Shown here: positions 33,701 to 46,441 of the stretch, in pieces
Layout of the letters: each line of letters begins with the position of its first letter
How positions within the stretch are numbered: position 1 is the first letter of the stretch
Source: Chelydra serpentina
Taxonomy: Eukaryota > Chordata > Testudines > Chelydridae
NCBI GenBank assembly: GCA_037349315.1
Contig: JBAIAC010000159.1
Coordinates: forward strand, 248,001 to 312,000
Length of the DNA stretch: 64,000 nucleotides
Reading direction: 5' to 3'
Made by a program: the position numbers and the translations under genes
Notes under the pieces: generated by a model
What the model was told of the DNA's origin: nothing
Database searches by the model: none
The model's input: the letters and a program-made list of their open reading frames with translations, nothing else

Positions 33701-36700
33701 GATCTGGGGATGGAGGGATGGAGGGAGGGATAGATGGAGGGATGGAAGCACAGCTGGGATCTGGGGAGGGATGGAGGGAGGGATAGATGGAGGGATGGAA
33801 GCACAGCTGGGATCTGGGGAGGGAGGGAGGGATGGAGGGAGGGATAGATGGAGGGATGGAAGCACAGCTGGGATCTGGGGAGGGAGGGATGGAAGCGAGG
33901 GATAGATGGAGGGATGGAAGCACAGCTGGGATCTGGGGAGGGAGGGATGGAAGCGAGGGATAGATGGAGGGATGGAAGCACAGCTGGGATCTGGGATGGA
34001 GGGATGGAGGGAGGGATAGATGGAGGGATGGAAGCACAGCTGGGATCTGGGGAGGGAGGGATGGAGGGAGGGATAGATGGAGGGATGGAAGCACAGCTGG
34101 GATCTGGGGAGGGAGGGAGGGATAGATGGAGGGATGGAAGCACAGCTGGGATCTGGGGATGGAGGGAGGGAGGGAGGGATAGATGGAGGGATGGAAGCAC
34201 AGCTGAGATCTGGGGATGGAGGGATGGAGGGAGGGATAGATGGAGGGATGGAAGCACAGCTGGGATCTGGGGAGGGAGGGAGGGAGGGATGGAAGCGAGG
34301 GATAGATGGAGGGATGGAAGCACAGCTGGGATCTGGGGAAGGAGGGATGGAAGTGAGGGATAGATGGAGGGATGGAAGCACAGCTGGGATCTGGGGATGG
34401 AGGGAGGGAGGGAGGGATAGATGGAGGGATGGAAGCACAGCTGGGATCTGGGGATGGAGGGAGGGAGGGAGGGAGCGAGGGATAGATGGAGGGATGGAAG
34501 CACAGCTGGGATCTGGGGAAGGAGGGATGGAAGTGAGGGATAGATGGAGGGATGGAAGCACAGCTGGGATCTGGGGATGGAGGGAGGGGAGGGAGGGATA
34601 GATGGAGGGATGGAAGCACAGCTGGGATCTGGGGATGGAGGGAGGGAGGGAGAGATAGATGGAGGGATGGAAGCACAGCTGGGATCTGGGGATGGAGGGA
34701 TGGAGGGAGGGATAGATGGAGGGATGGAAGCACAGCTGGGATCTGGGGAGGGAGGGAGGGAAGGAGGGAGGGATAGATGGAGGGATGGAAGCACAGCTGG
34801 GATCTGGGGATGGAGGGAGGGATGGAGGGAGGGATAGATGGAGGGATGGAGGCGAGGGATAGATGGAGGGATGGAAGCACAGCTGGGATCTGGGGAGGGA
34901 GGGAGGGATGGAGGGATGGATAGATGGAGGGATGGAAGCACAGCTGGGATCTGGGGAGGGAGGGAGGGAGGGAGGGAGGGATAGATGGAGGGATGGAAGC
35001 ACAGCTGGGATCTGGGGATGGAGGGAGGGATGGAGGGAGGGATGGAGGGAGGATAGATGGAGGGATGGAAGCACAGCTGGGATCTGGGGAGGGAGGGAGG
35101 GAAGGAGGGAGGGATAGATGGAGGGATGGAAGCACAGCTGGGATCTGGGGATGGAGGGAGGGATGGAGGGAGGGATAGATGGAGGGATGGAGGCGAGGGA
35201 TAGATGGAGGGATGGAAGCACAGCTGGGATCTGGGGAGGGAGGGAGGGATGGAGGGATGGATAGATGGAGGGATGGAAGCACAGCTGGGATCTGGGGAGG
35301 GAGGGAGGGAGGGAGGGAGGGAGGGAGGGAGGGATAGATGGAGGGATGGAAGCACAGCTGGGATCTGGGGATGGAGGAAGGGATGGAGGGAGGGATAGAT
35401 GGAGGGATGGAAGCACAGCTGGGATCTGGGGATGGAGGGATGGAGGCGAGGGATAGATGGAGGGATGGAAGCACAGCTGGGATCTGGGGATGGAGGGATG
35501 GAAGCGAGGGATAGATGGAGGGATGGAAGCACAGCTGTGATCTGGGGAGGGAGGGATGGAGGGAGGGATGGAGGGATGGAAGCACAGCTGGGATCTGGGG
35601 AGGGAGGAGGGATGTAGGGAGGGAGGGATAGATGGAGGGATGGAAGCACAGCTGGGATCTGGGGATGGAGGGAGGGAGGGAGGGATAGATGGAGGGATGG
35701 AAGCACAGCTGGGATCTGGGGAGGGAGGGAGGGATGTAGGGAGGGAGGGATAGATGGAGGGATGGAAGCACAGCTGGGATCTGGGGATGGAGGGAGGGAG
35801 GGAGGGATAGATGGAGGGATGGAAGCACAGCTGGGATCTGGGGAGGGAGGGATGGAGGGAGGGATAGATGGAGGGATGGAAGCACAGCTGGGATCTGGGG
35901 ATGGAGGGATGGAAGCGAGGGATAGATGGAGGGATGGAAGCACAGCTGGGATCTGGGGAGGGAGGGAGGGATAGATGGAGGGATGGAAGCACAGCTGGGA
36001 TCTGGGGAGGGAGGGAGGGATAGATGGAGGGATGGAAGCACAGCTGAGATCTGGGGATGGAGGGATGTAGGGAGGGAGGGATAGATGGAGGGATGGAAGC
36101 ACAGCTGGGATCTGGGGATGGAGGAAGGGATGGAGGGAGGGATAGATGGAGGGATGGAAGCACAGCTGGGATCTGGGATGGAGGGATGGAGGCGAGGGAT
36201 AGATGGAGGGATGGAAGCACAGCTGGGATCTGGGGATGGAGGGATGGAAGCGAGGGATAGATGGAGGGATGGAAGCACAGCTGTGATCTGGGGAGGGAGG
36301 GATGGAGGGAGGGATGGAGGGATGGAAGCACAGCTGGGATCTGGGGAGGGAGGGAGGGATGTAGGGAGGGAGGGATAGATGGAGGGATGGAAGCACAGCT
36401 GGGATCTGGGGATGGAGGGAGGGAGGGAGGGATAGATGGAGGGATGGAAGCACAGCTGGGATCTGGGGAGGGAGGGAGGGATGTAGGGAGGGAGGGATAG
36501 ATGGAGGGATGGAAGCACAGCTGGGATCTGGGGATGGAGGGAGGGAGGGAGGGATAGATGGAGGGATGGAAGCACAGCTGGGATCTGGGGAGGGAGGGAT
36601 GGAGGGAGGGATAGATGGAGGGATGGAAGCACAGCTGGGATCTGGGGATGGAGGGATGGAAGCGAGGGATAGATGGAGGGATGGAAGCACAGCTGGGATC

Positions 36701-39700
36701 TGGGGAGGGAGGGAGGGATAGATGGAGGGATGGAAGCACAGCTGGGATCTGGGGAGGGAGGGAGGGATAGATGGAGGGATGGAAGCACAGCTGAGATCTG
36801 GGGATGGAGGGATGTAGGGAGGGAGGGATAGATGGAGGGATGGAAGCACAGCTGGGATCTGGGGATGGAGGGATGTAGGGAGGGAGGGATAGATGGAGGG
36901 ATGGAAGCACAGCTGGGATCTGGGGATGGAGGGATGGAGGGAGGGATAGATGGAGGGATGGAAGCACAGCTGGGATCTGGGGAGGGAGGGAGGGATGGAG
37001 GGAGGGATAGATGGATGGATGGAAGCACAGCTGGGATCTGGGGATGGAGGGATGGAAGCGAGGGATAGATGGAGGGATGGAAGCACAGCTGGGATCTGGG
37101 GAGGGAGGGAGGGATAGATGGAGGGATGGAAGCACAGCTGGGATCTGGGGAGGGAGGGAGGGAGGGAGGGATAGATGGAGGGATGGAAGCACAGCTGGGA
37201 TCTGGGGAGGGAGGGAGGGATAGATGGAGGGATGGAAGCACAGCTGAGATCTGGGGATGGAGGGATGTAGGGAGGGAGGGATAGATGGAGGGATGGAAGC
37301 ACAGCTGGGATCTGGGGATGGAGGGATGGAAGCGAGGGATAGATGGAGGGATGGAAGCACAGCTGAGATCTGGGGACGGAGGGAGGGAGGCGAGGGATAG
37401 ATGGAGGGATGGAAGCACAGCTGGGATCTGGGGATGGAGGGATGGAGGGAGGGATAGATGGAGGGATGGAAGCACAGCTGGGATCTGGGGAGGGAGGGAG
37501 GGAGGGAGGGAGGGAGGGATAGATGGAGGGATGGAAGCACAGCTGGGATCTGGGGATGGAGGGATGGAAGCGAGGGATAGATGGAGGGATGGAAGCACAG
37601 CTGGGATCTGGGGATGGAGGGAGGGAGGGAGGGATAGATGGAGGGATGGAAGCACAGCTGGGATCTGGGGAGGGAGGGGAGGGAAGGAGGGAGGGATAGA
37701 TGGAGGGATGGAAGCACAGCTGGGATCTGGGGATGGAGGGAGGGAGGGAGGGATAGATGGAGGGATGGAAGCACAGCTGGGATCTGGGGAGGGAGGGAGG
37801 GAAGGAGGGAGGGATAGATGGAGGGATGGAAGCACAGCTGGGATCTGGGGATGAAGGGATGGAGGGAGGGATAGATGGAGGGATGGAAGCACAGCTGGGA
37901 TCTGGGGATGGAGGGATGGAGGGAGGGATAGATGGAGGGATGGAAGCACAGCTGGGATCTGGGGAGGGAAGGAGGGAGGGATAGATGGAGGGATGGAAGC
38001 ACAGCTGGGATCTGGGGAGGGAGGGATGGAGGGAGGGATAGATGGAGGGATGGAAGCACAGCTGGGATCTGGGGAGGGAGGGAGGGATGGAGGGAGGGAT
38101 GGAAGCGAGGGATAGATGGAGGGATGGAAGCACAGCTGGGATCTGGGGATGGAGGGAGGGAGGGAGGGATAGATGGAGGGATGGAAGCACAGCTGGGATC
38201 TGGAGATGGAGGGAGGGAGGGAGGGATAGATGGAGGGATGGAAGCACAGCTGGGATCTGGGGAGGGAGGGATGGAGGGAGGGATAGATGGAGGGATGGAA
38301 GCACAGCTGGGATCTGGGGATGGAGGGAGGGATAGATGGAGGGATGGAAGCACAGCTGGGATCTGGGGAGGGAGGGAGGGAAGGAGGGAGGGATAGATGG
38401 AGGGATGGAAGCACAGCTGGGATCTGGGGATGGAGGGAGGGAGGCGAGGGATAGATGGAGGGATGGAAGCACAGCTGGGATCTGGGGATGGAGGGATGGA
38501 GGGAGGGATAGATGGAGGGATGGAAGCACAGCTGGGATCTGGGAGGGAGGGATGGAGGGAGGGATAGATGGAGGGATGGAAGCACAGCTGGGATCTGGGG
38601 ATGGAGGGAGGGATAGATGGAGGGATGGAAGCACAGCTGGGATCTGGGGAGGGAGGGAGGGAAGGAGGGAGGGATAGATGGAGGGATGGAAGCACAGCTG
38701 GGATCCGGGGATGGAGGGAGGGATAGATGGAGGGATGGAAGCACAGCTGGGATCTGGGGAGGGAGGGATGGAGGGATAGATGGAGGGATGGAAGCACAGC
38801 TGGGATCTGGGGAGGGAGGGATGGAAGCGAGGGATAGATGGAGGGATGGAAGCACAGCTGGGATCTGGGGAGGGAGGGAGGGAGGGATAGATGGAGGGAT
38901 GGAAGCACAGCTGGGATCTGGGGATGGAGGGATGGAGGGAGGGATAGATGGAGGGATGGAAGCACAGCTGGGATCTGGGGATGGAGGGATGGAGGGAGGG
39001 ATAGATGGATGGATGGAAGCACAGCTGGGATCTGGGGATGGAGGGATGGAAGCGAGGGATAGATGGAGGGATGGAAGCACAGCTGGGATCTGGGGATGGA
39101 GGGAGGGATAGATGGAGGGATGGAAGCACAGCTGGGATCTGGGGAGGGAGGGAGGGAGGGATAGATGGAGGGATGGAAGCACAGCTGGGATCTGGGGAGG
39201 GAGGGAGGGAGGGATAGATGGAGGGATGGAAGCACAGCTGGGATCTGGGGATGGAGGGATGGAGGGAGGGATAGATGGAGGGATGGAAGCACAGCTGGGA
39301 TCTGGGGATGGAGGGATGGAAGCGAGGGATAGATGGAGGGATGGAAGCACAGCTGGGATCTGGGGATGGAGGGAGGGATGGAGGCGAGGGATAGATGGAG
39401 GGATGGAAGCACAGCTGGGATCTGGGGATGGAGGGAGGGAGGGAGGGATAGATGGAGGGATGGAAGCACAGCTGAGATCTGGGGATGGAGGGAGGGAGGG
39501 AGGGATAGATGGAGGGATGGAAGCACAGCTGGGATCTGGGGAGGGAAGGAGGGAGGGATAGATGGAGGGATGGAAGCACAGCTGGGATCTGGGGATGGAG
39601 GGAGGGAGGGAGGGATAGATGGAGGGATGGAAGCACAGCTGGGATCTGGGGAGGGAGGGATGGAAGCGAGGGATAGATGGAGGGAGGGAAGCACAGCTGG

Positions 39701-41190
39701 GATCTGGGGAGGGAGGGAGGGAGGGAGGGAGGGATAGATGGAGGGATGGAAGCACAGCTGGGATCTGGGGAGGGAGGGAGGGAAGGAGGGAGGGATAGAT
39801 GGAGGGATGGAAGCACAGCTGGGATCTGGGGAGGGAGGGATGGAGGGAGGGATAGATGGAGGGATGGAAGCACAGCTGGGATCTGGGGATGGAGGGATGG
39901 AGGGAGGGATAGATGGAGGGATGGAAGCACAGCTGGATCTGGGGATGGAGGGGATGGAGGGAGGGATAGATGGAGGGATGGAAGCACAGCTGGGATCTGG
40001 GGATGGAGGGATGGAGGGAGGGATAGATGGAGGGATGGAAGCACAGCTGGGATCTGGGGATGGATGGAGGGAGGGATAGATGGAGGGATGGAAGCACAGC
40101 TGGGATCTGGGGAGGGAGGGATGGAGGGAGGGATAGATGGAGGGATGGAAGCACAACTGGGATCTGGGGATGGAGGGAGGGATAGATGGAGGGATGGAAG
40201 CACAGCTGGGATCTGGGGAGGGAGGGAGGGATAGATGGAGGGATGGAAGCACAGCTGGGATCCGGGGATGGAGGGAGGGATAGATGGAGGGATGGAAGCA
40301 CAGCTGGGATCTGGGGAGGGAGGGAGGGAGGGAGGGATAGATGGAGGGATGGAAGCACAGCTGGGATCTGGGGATGGAGGGATGGAAGCGAGGGATAGAT
40401 GGAGGGATGGAAGCACAGCTGGGATCTGGGGATGGAGGGATGGAGGGAGGGATAGATGGAGGGATGGAAGCACAGCTGGGATCCGGGGATGGAGGGATGG
40501 AAGCGAGGGATAGATGGAGGGATGGAAGCACAGCTGGGATCTGGGGAGGGAGGGATGGAGGGAGGGATAGATGGAGGGATGGAAGCACAGCTGGGATCTG
40601 GGGATGGAGGGATGGAGCGAGGGATAGATGGAGGGATGGAAGCACAGCTGGGATCTGGGTATGGAGGGAAGGAGGGAGGGATAGATGGAGGGATGGAAGC
40701 ACAGCTGGGATCTGGGGAGGGAGGGAGGGAGGGATAGATGGAGGGATGGAAGCACAGCTGGGATCTGGGGATGGAGGGATGGAGGGAGGGATAGATGGAG
40801 GGATGGAAGCACAGCTGGGATCTGGGGATGGAGGGATGGTAGCGAGGGATAGATGGAGGGATGGAAGCACAGCTGGGATCTGGGGATGGAGGGAGGGATG
40901 GAGGCGAGGGATAGATGGAGGGATGGAAGCACAGCTGGGATCTGGGGATGGAGGGAGGGATGTGGGCGAGGGATAGATGGGATGGAAGCACAGCTGGGAT
41001 CTGGGGAGGGAGGGAGGGAGGGAGGGAGGGATAGATGGAGGGATGGAAGCACAGCTGGGATCTGGGGAGGGAGGGAGGGAGGGATAGATGGAGGGATGGA
41101 AGCACAGCTGGGATCTGGGGATGGAGGGATGGAGGGAGGGATAGATGGAGGGATGGAAGCACAGCTGGGATCTGGGGGAGGGAGGGATGG
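30796..41190. repeat. ~58-60-bp minisatellite array, 10.4 kb, ~175 copies
   Basis: Core GGAAGCACAGCTGGGATCTG, then GGGAGGGAGGGAKGGA, then GGGATAGATGGAGGGAT. Units vary from 49 to over 75 bases through the number of GGGA steps. Rare sequence variants tag higher-order copies: CAGCTGTGATCTG occurs at 35531 and 36277, marking a ~746-base duplication; GGATGGAGGCGAGGG near 34850 and 35190 marks a 341-base one. The minus strand is stop-free in three frames (3,570-3,830 codons of [19 protein letters not shown] repeats). Runs of GGGAGGGAGGGAGGG can form G-quadruplexes. Confidence 0.98.
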
Positions 41191-41429
41191 GAGTGAGGGA
41201 TACGTGCATGGATCTGGGGATGGAGGGGCAGGTGGAGCGATGAATGGAAGATGCTCTGGGATCTGGAGGTAGGGGGTGGACACACATTCCCATGAGTTGC
41301 AGGTCCCTGGTTGATCTATGGGGTGAAATAACTGGGGGGCACAGCGAGTGAGAGAGGATGGGCTGGAGACATGCAGGTGGGGATGGGTTATCAGGGAGAG
41401 ACGAGGGGGATGATCTTGCATCCAGGTCC
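41191..41429. other. Spacer in COL11A2 intron 1
   Basis: Non-repetitive, no recognised gene; includes AGTTGCAGGTCCCTGGTTGA. Confidence 0.4.
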
Positions 41430-41735
41430 AGCTCCAACCCTGTGGAACCATCCCAGCCAGACCCCCAGCTCCCCACCCCGCCCCGGATCTGCCCCAGCCA
41501 GACCCCCAGCTCCCCTCCCCTCAGATCTGCCCCGGCCAGACCCCCAGCTCCCCACACCCCGGATCTGCCCCGGCAGACCCCAGCTCCCCCTCTGGATCTG
41601 CCCCAGCCGAACCCCTCCCTCCGCTCCCCCGCCTCTGCTCTGGCCAGACCCCAGCACCCCCCCACCCCGGATCCTCCCCGGCCAGACCCCAGCTCCCACC
41701 CATGATCTGCCCAGCCAGACCCCACCCTGGAGCTG
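41430..41735. repeat. ~40-bp minisatellite CCAGCCAGACCCCCAGCTCC
   Basis: About seven units with GGATCTGCCCCRGCCAGACC. Followed by a single-copy stretch (41736-41930) containing GGAAACCCAAACAGTAATTA. Confidence 0.88.
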
Positions 41736-41934
41736 CACCAGCCGGGTGGGGCGCAGCAGGTCTGGAGGCCTGACTCTGCATCGTCTATTTTGGGCTGGTC
41801 CAGGCGGCCGGAAACCCAAACAGTAATTAGAGCGAGTGCCCAGAGCGGGTGGGGTGGGGGAGGAAAATGGGGGGAGAAATTCAGAAAAGGGACGAAGGCA
41901 AGATGAGCAAACAGGAATGAAAGAAGAAACAAAA

Positions 41935-42175
41935 AGGAGGAGAGGAAGGGCCCAGACACTGGGGGAGGGGGAGCAGAAGGGCCCAGACACTGGGAGTGGG
42001 GGGGGGGGGGGAGAGGAAGGACCCAGACACTGGTCGTTGGGGGCGGGGAGGGAGGAGAGGAAGGAACTAGACACTGGTCGTTCAGGGGAGGGGGGAGGAA
42101 GGGCCCTGACACTGGGGCGGGGGGGGGGGGAGGAAGGAACCAGACACTAGTCATTTGGGGGGGGGGGGAGAGATC
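41935..42175. repeat. ~45-bp repeat GGAAGGRCCCAGACACTGG
   Basis: Six to seven units separated by G-runs and TCGTTGGGGGCGGGG-type spacers. A further copy lies near 42485. Confidence 0.85.
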
Positions 42176-42179
42176 GGGA

Positions 42180-42765
42180 CTTGCCACCTCCCTTCCCAGC
42201 TGCTGCCCCCTCTCCACACCCTGCTGGCTTTGGGTCCCCCCCATGCTGCAACCCTGGGTCTCACCCAGCCCCCCTGCCCTTCTCTTCCCCCACCCTGCTG
42301 CCCCCTCCTCCCCCCACCCTCAGATGCCCCCTAGCACACACACACCCTGCTGCCATTCTCCTCCCCCCCCCCGGGACTCCCCCCCCATTTGTTGGGCAGG
42401 AGAGAGGGGCGGGGGGGAGGGGGGGAGACCCACAGAAGGACAAAATGTTTCAGAGAGAGAGAAAGTTCAGGCCTGTGCAGGAGGGGAAGAGCCCAGACAC
42501 TGGGGGTCACGGGGGGAGGGGGCTCCTTACAGCCCCCCTATATCCCCACTACAATCCCCACTATCTCTGTCCCTCCCCCAGCCATCCCCAGTGCCCCCCC
42601 AGCCAGTTACTACTCCCCCATCTGTCCCAAGGGACTCCCCCATGCCCCCCCCGGGAATCGCTCCCCACTCCCTGCAGTGCCCATCCCAGCTAAGGGGGGG
42701 GGGGTCCGGGAACTAACCCCCCTCCCAGTGACCTGGGTTAGGTGAAGGTGATGGGGGGAGGGAGA
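42180..42765. other. C-rich low-complexity spacer
   Basis: Pyrimidine-rich CCCCCACCCTGCTGCC-like sequence. No gene recognised. Confidence 0.4.
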
Positions 42766-42769
42766 TTAA

Positions 42770-43200
42770 CATGGTACACAGCGGGTGTGTGAAGGAACAC
42801 AATTACACAATGGGCACAGAGAGACACCACTACACACCCACACCAACAACTCCACACACTACTCCCCCAGGGGGAGACACAACTACACAATTGTCTACAC
42901 ACAGAACCTGGGCCGCGGGGGACACAGGTACACAACTATATGCACTCACAAACACAACATACACAACACACCCCTTGTGGCAGGAAACACAAGTACACAA
43001 CTGTATGCAAGACACACGGAGCTATACACCTGCGCACACACACCCTACACATCCTGCAGAGGAGACAGTTGACTCCAAACCCTACTGGGAGACACAACTG
43101 TACAATCCCCCCTGCCCCCACCCACAGACACACAACACACACCACAGGGCCAGAGCGGTGCGGACCAGACACATGCACCCCCCCCCCCCGCCCCGCCCAG
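42770..43200. repeat. Cryptic ACACAACTACACAA repeat
   Basis: Degenerate ACAC-rich tract with recurring GGAGACACAACTACACAA-like words. No coding sense. Confidence 0.7.
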
Positions 43201-43249
43201 CCCCAGTGAGAAGACATGGAATGAAGACTATGGGAATAAGGGGGACAAT

Positions 43250-43492
43250 GGGGAAGCAGTGGAGATTGAGGGGCACAGGGGGGCGAGCAGGGGAGATTGG
43301 GGGGCACAGGGGGCCGAGCAGGGGAGATTGGGGGGCACAGGGGGCTGAGCAGGGGGAGATTGGGGGGCACAGGGGGCCGAGCAGGGGAGATTGGGGGGCA
43401 CAGGGGGCCGAGCAGGGGAGATTGGGGGGCACAGGGGGCTGAGCAGGGGAGATTGGGGGCACAGGGGGCCGAGTGGGGGAGATTGGGGGGAA
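43250..43492. repeat. 33-bp minisatellite GGGGCACAGGGGGCCGAGCA, ~8 copies
   Basis: Unit GGGGCACAGGGGGCCGAGCA then GGGGAGATTGG. A short (AC)n block follows at 43550-43582. Confidence 0.95.
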
Positions 43493-43734
43493 TGGAGGGG
43501 TGGGTGCAGTGGGGGCACAATGGGCTCACTTCCCTGGGGGTTATAAATACACACACACAGACACACAGACACACACATACACAGGCGGCTCTGGCTGGGC
43601 CAGGCAGGGGGTCAGGGGAAGCCGCAGCCCAAAGATAAATAAACCCCGGCCGGCCCAACCCGGCCCACAGGCCCAACCCGGCCCACAGGCCCCGCCCTGT
43701 TCCCCGCACAAAGAGCCTCTGTGTGTGCAGGGCC

Positions 43735-44215
43735 CTGGGGGTGCAGGCCACATGGGCAATGGGGGCCCTGGGAGCGCAGGCCACATGGGCAATGGGGGGC
43801 CCTGGCGGGCACAGACTGAAAGGGGCAATGGGGGGCCCTGGGGGGCACAGACTGACAAGGGCAATGGGGGGCCTTGGGGGGCACAGACTGAAAGGGGCAA
43901 TGGGGGCCCTGGGGGGTGCAGGCCACATGGGCAATGGGGGGCCCTGGGGGGCACAGACTGACACAGGCAATGGGGGGCCCTGGGGGGTGCAGGCCACACA
44001 GGCAATGGGGGACCCTGGGGAGCACAGACTGACACAGGCAATGGGGGCACTGGGGGGTGCAGGCCACATGGGCAATGGGGGGCCCTGGGGAGCACAGACT
44101 GACACAGGCAATGGGGGGCCCTGGGGGGTGCAAGCCACACGGGCAATGGGGGCCCTGGGGGGCACACACTGACACAGGCAATGGGGGGCCCTGGGGGACG
44201 CAAGCCACATGGGCA
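43735..44215. repeat. ~40-bp minisatellite GGCAATGGGGGGCCCTGGGG, ~12 copies
   Basis: Two unit types alternate: GGGCACAGACTGACACAGGC and GGTGCAGGCCACATGGGC. Confidence 0.95.
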
Positions 44216-44654
44216 ATGGGGCAAACCTGGACAGGTTGAGGGGGCAGATTCCCCATTTTCAGTCCAAGCCAGTCCAGGTTGGGGGGAGGCTGGATAAACA
44301 GGGGTTGGATTTATGGCACCAGAGAACCCCCTGTGCCCCCATTCCAGCCATTCCCCCTCCCAGAGCCCCCCAATACCTGAGACATCCCCACTCTGCCCCT
44401 GATGCCAGAGAAACCCCCACAAGCCCCCCCGCTGCCAAAGAGACTGGGGGAGTCTCCCCCATAAGAAGTAGCGGGAGACTAAAGTTGGGGATGGACTAAA
44501 AAGGAAGGATGGCACCCCCCTGAATTCCTGCCCCTCTCCCTGCACCACACTCCATGACCCCTTCATCCAACTCTCATTGTCCTAAAATCCCAGCCGTACC
44601 TAAACCCCCAAATTCTGGCCCCCATTTTCAGATCCCCTGAATTTCTGATCCTCC
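44216..44654. other. Low-copy spacer in COL11A2 intron 1
   Basis: No exon or mobile element recognised. Confidence 0.4.
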
Positions 44655-45185
44655 TGCCCCCTTAACCCCCTGCCCCCCAGTGCCTCCCAGTACCCCCATG
44701 CCCCCCAGTACCCCCATGCCCCCCAGTGCCTCCCAGTACCCCCCAAACCTCCCAGTGCCTGTCCCCTTGTCCCCCCATGCCCCCTGTGCCTTCCAGTACC
44801 CCCATGCCCACCAGTGCCCCCCATACTCCCCAGTGCCTGTCCCCTTGTCCCCCCATGCCCCCCAGTACCCCCTAAGCCCCCCAGTGCCTGCCCCTTTGTC
44901 CCCCCATGCCCCCTGTGCCTTCCAGTACCCCCCATGCCCCCAGAACCCCCAAACCCCCCAGTGCCAGTCCCTTGTCCCCCCATGCCCTCCAGTGCCTCCC
45001 AGTACCCCCAAGCTCCCCAGTAGCTGTCCCCTTGTCCCCCCATGCCCCCAGTACCTCCCATGCCCCCCCAGTGCCTGCCCCTTTGTCCCCCCATGCCCCC
45101 TGTGCCTCCCAGTACCCCCCATGCCCCCAGTACCCCCCATGCCCCCCCAGTGCCAGTCCCTTGCCCCCCCATGCCCCCAGTGCCT
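44655..45185. repeat. Compound C-rich minisatellite CCCAGTACCCCCATGCCCCC
   Basis: Units CCAGTGCCTGTCCCCTTGTC and CCCCATGCCCCCTGTGCC in ~60-75-base higher-order repeats, about 8 copies. Confidence 0.93.
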
Positions 45186-45639
45186 GCGATGCCCAGGGGA
45201 GAAGCTGCGTCTCTGCCACATCACCCCAGCTGACACCCCCAGCCCTCCACGGCCACCTGCTGGCGGCTCCGCAAAGCACCATGGGGGGGGGGGGCCGCTG
45301 GGTGACAGGCGGGGGGGGAGGGGCTCAGCTGTCCCAGCTGGGACCTGCCTTCCCCAGGCCCCCACCCATCCCCCCTCCAGACACCGGGCACCCCCTGGCC
45401 TGCCCCGAGCGTCCACTCGCATCCCCAGACCCAGACCCGGACCCGGCCCGAGCCCCCCACACTGAGCCCCGGCGCCAGGGGGCCCTGCCAGAGCCGCAGC
45501 CTCTGCCCCACTCCTTGTCCCCCGGCGCTGATCCCCCCATGCCAGCCCTGGACTGGGCACCGATCCCCCCATCCAGGGCACGGACACCCCCGGCCACCGC
45601 GTCCCAGAGACACCCCGGCACAGAGCGGGGCACTGACCC
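45186..45639. other. GC-rich low-copy spacer
   Basis: CpG-containing sequence about 0.8-1.2 kb downstream of COL11A2 exon 1. No second exon found. Could hold intronic regulatory sequence, but I see no diagnostic motif. Confidence 0.4.
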
Positions 45640-46410
45640 TGTCCCCGATCTCCTGGCCCCAGACACAGAGACTCCCCCCGGGACCCCCCAGCGCCCCAGA
45701 CCCCCCCGGACCCCCCAGCGCCCCCAGACACCCCGGCACAGAGCGGGGCACTGACCCTGTCCCCGATCTCCTGGCCCCAGACACAGACCCCCCCGGACCC
45801 CCCAGCGCCCCAGACCCCCCCCCAGCACCCCCCTGCGCCTCAGACCCCCCGGGCCCCAGCACCCCCCAGACACCCCGGCACAGAGCGGGGCACTGACCCT
45901 GTCCCGATCTCCTGGCCCCAGACACAGAGATTCCCCCCGGACCCCCCAGCGCCCCAGAACCCCCCCGGACCCCCCAGCACCCCCCAGACACCCCGGCACA
46001 GAGCGGGCACTGACCCTGTCCCCGATCTCCTGGCCCCAGACACAGACCCCCCCGGACCCCCCAGCGCCCCAGACCCCCCCCCCCCCCAGCACCCCCCTGC
46101 GCCTCAGACACCCCGGGCCCCAGCACCCCCCAGACACCCCGGCACAGAGCGGGGCACTGACCCTGTCCCCGATCTCCTGGCCCCAGACACAGACCCCCCC
46201 GGACCCCCCTGCGCCCCAGACCCCCCCGGACCCCCCAGCGGCCCCGACCCCCCCGGGCCCCTCTGGGCCCCAGACACCCGGGCACAGAGCGGGGCACTGA
46301 CCCTGTCCCCGATCTCCTGGCCCCAGACACAGACCCCCCCGGACCCCCCAGCGCCCCAGACCCGCCCCCCGTGCCCTCCCTGTGCCCCAGACACAGACCC
46401 CCCAGCACCC
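45640..46410. repeat. ~130-150-bp minisatellite beside COL11A2 exon 1
   Basis: About five units containing CCGGCACAGAGCGGGGCACT, CCCTGTCCCCGATCTCCTGG and CCCCAGACACAGACCCCCC. The word CACAGAGCGGG plus flanking CCCCCAG also occurs in exon 1 at its donor (CCCGGGCGCACAGAGCGGGC), so the array may have started from the exon 1 edge. That link is suggestive only. Confidence 0.9.
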
Positions 46411-46441
46411 CCCTGCGCCCCTCTCCCCAGCCCCCCAGTAC

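Larger units (their letters stand above)
10043..46441 (-). other. COL11A2: COL11A2 intron 1, ~36.4 kb, mostly tandem repeats
   Basis: Between the donor GGGCAG/GTACTG at 46441 and the acceptor at 10040-10043. The phases of exons 1 and 2 match, supporting a single intron. It holds the three largest arrays of the window, an LTR element with target duplications, a MIR-like SINE and many smaller minisatellites. I found no additional exon. From general knowledge, the whole mammalian COL11A2 gene is about 30 kb, so this one intron exceeds it. Confidence 0.85.

Noticed and set aside
30447..42244. Minus-strand open frames of 3,568-3,829 codons over the 30.8-41.2 kb array
   Set aside because: Open simultaneously in three frames because the repeat unit lacks stops and is not a multiple of three. 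The predicted protein is a frame-cycling repeat ([19 protein letters not shown]) with no domain; the region is an intron of COL11A2.
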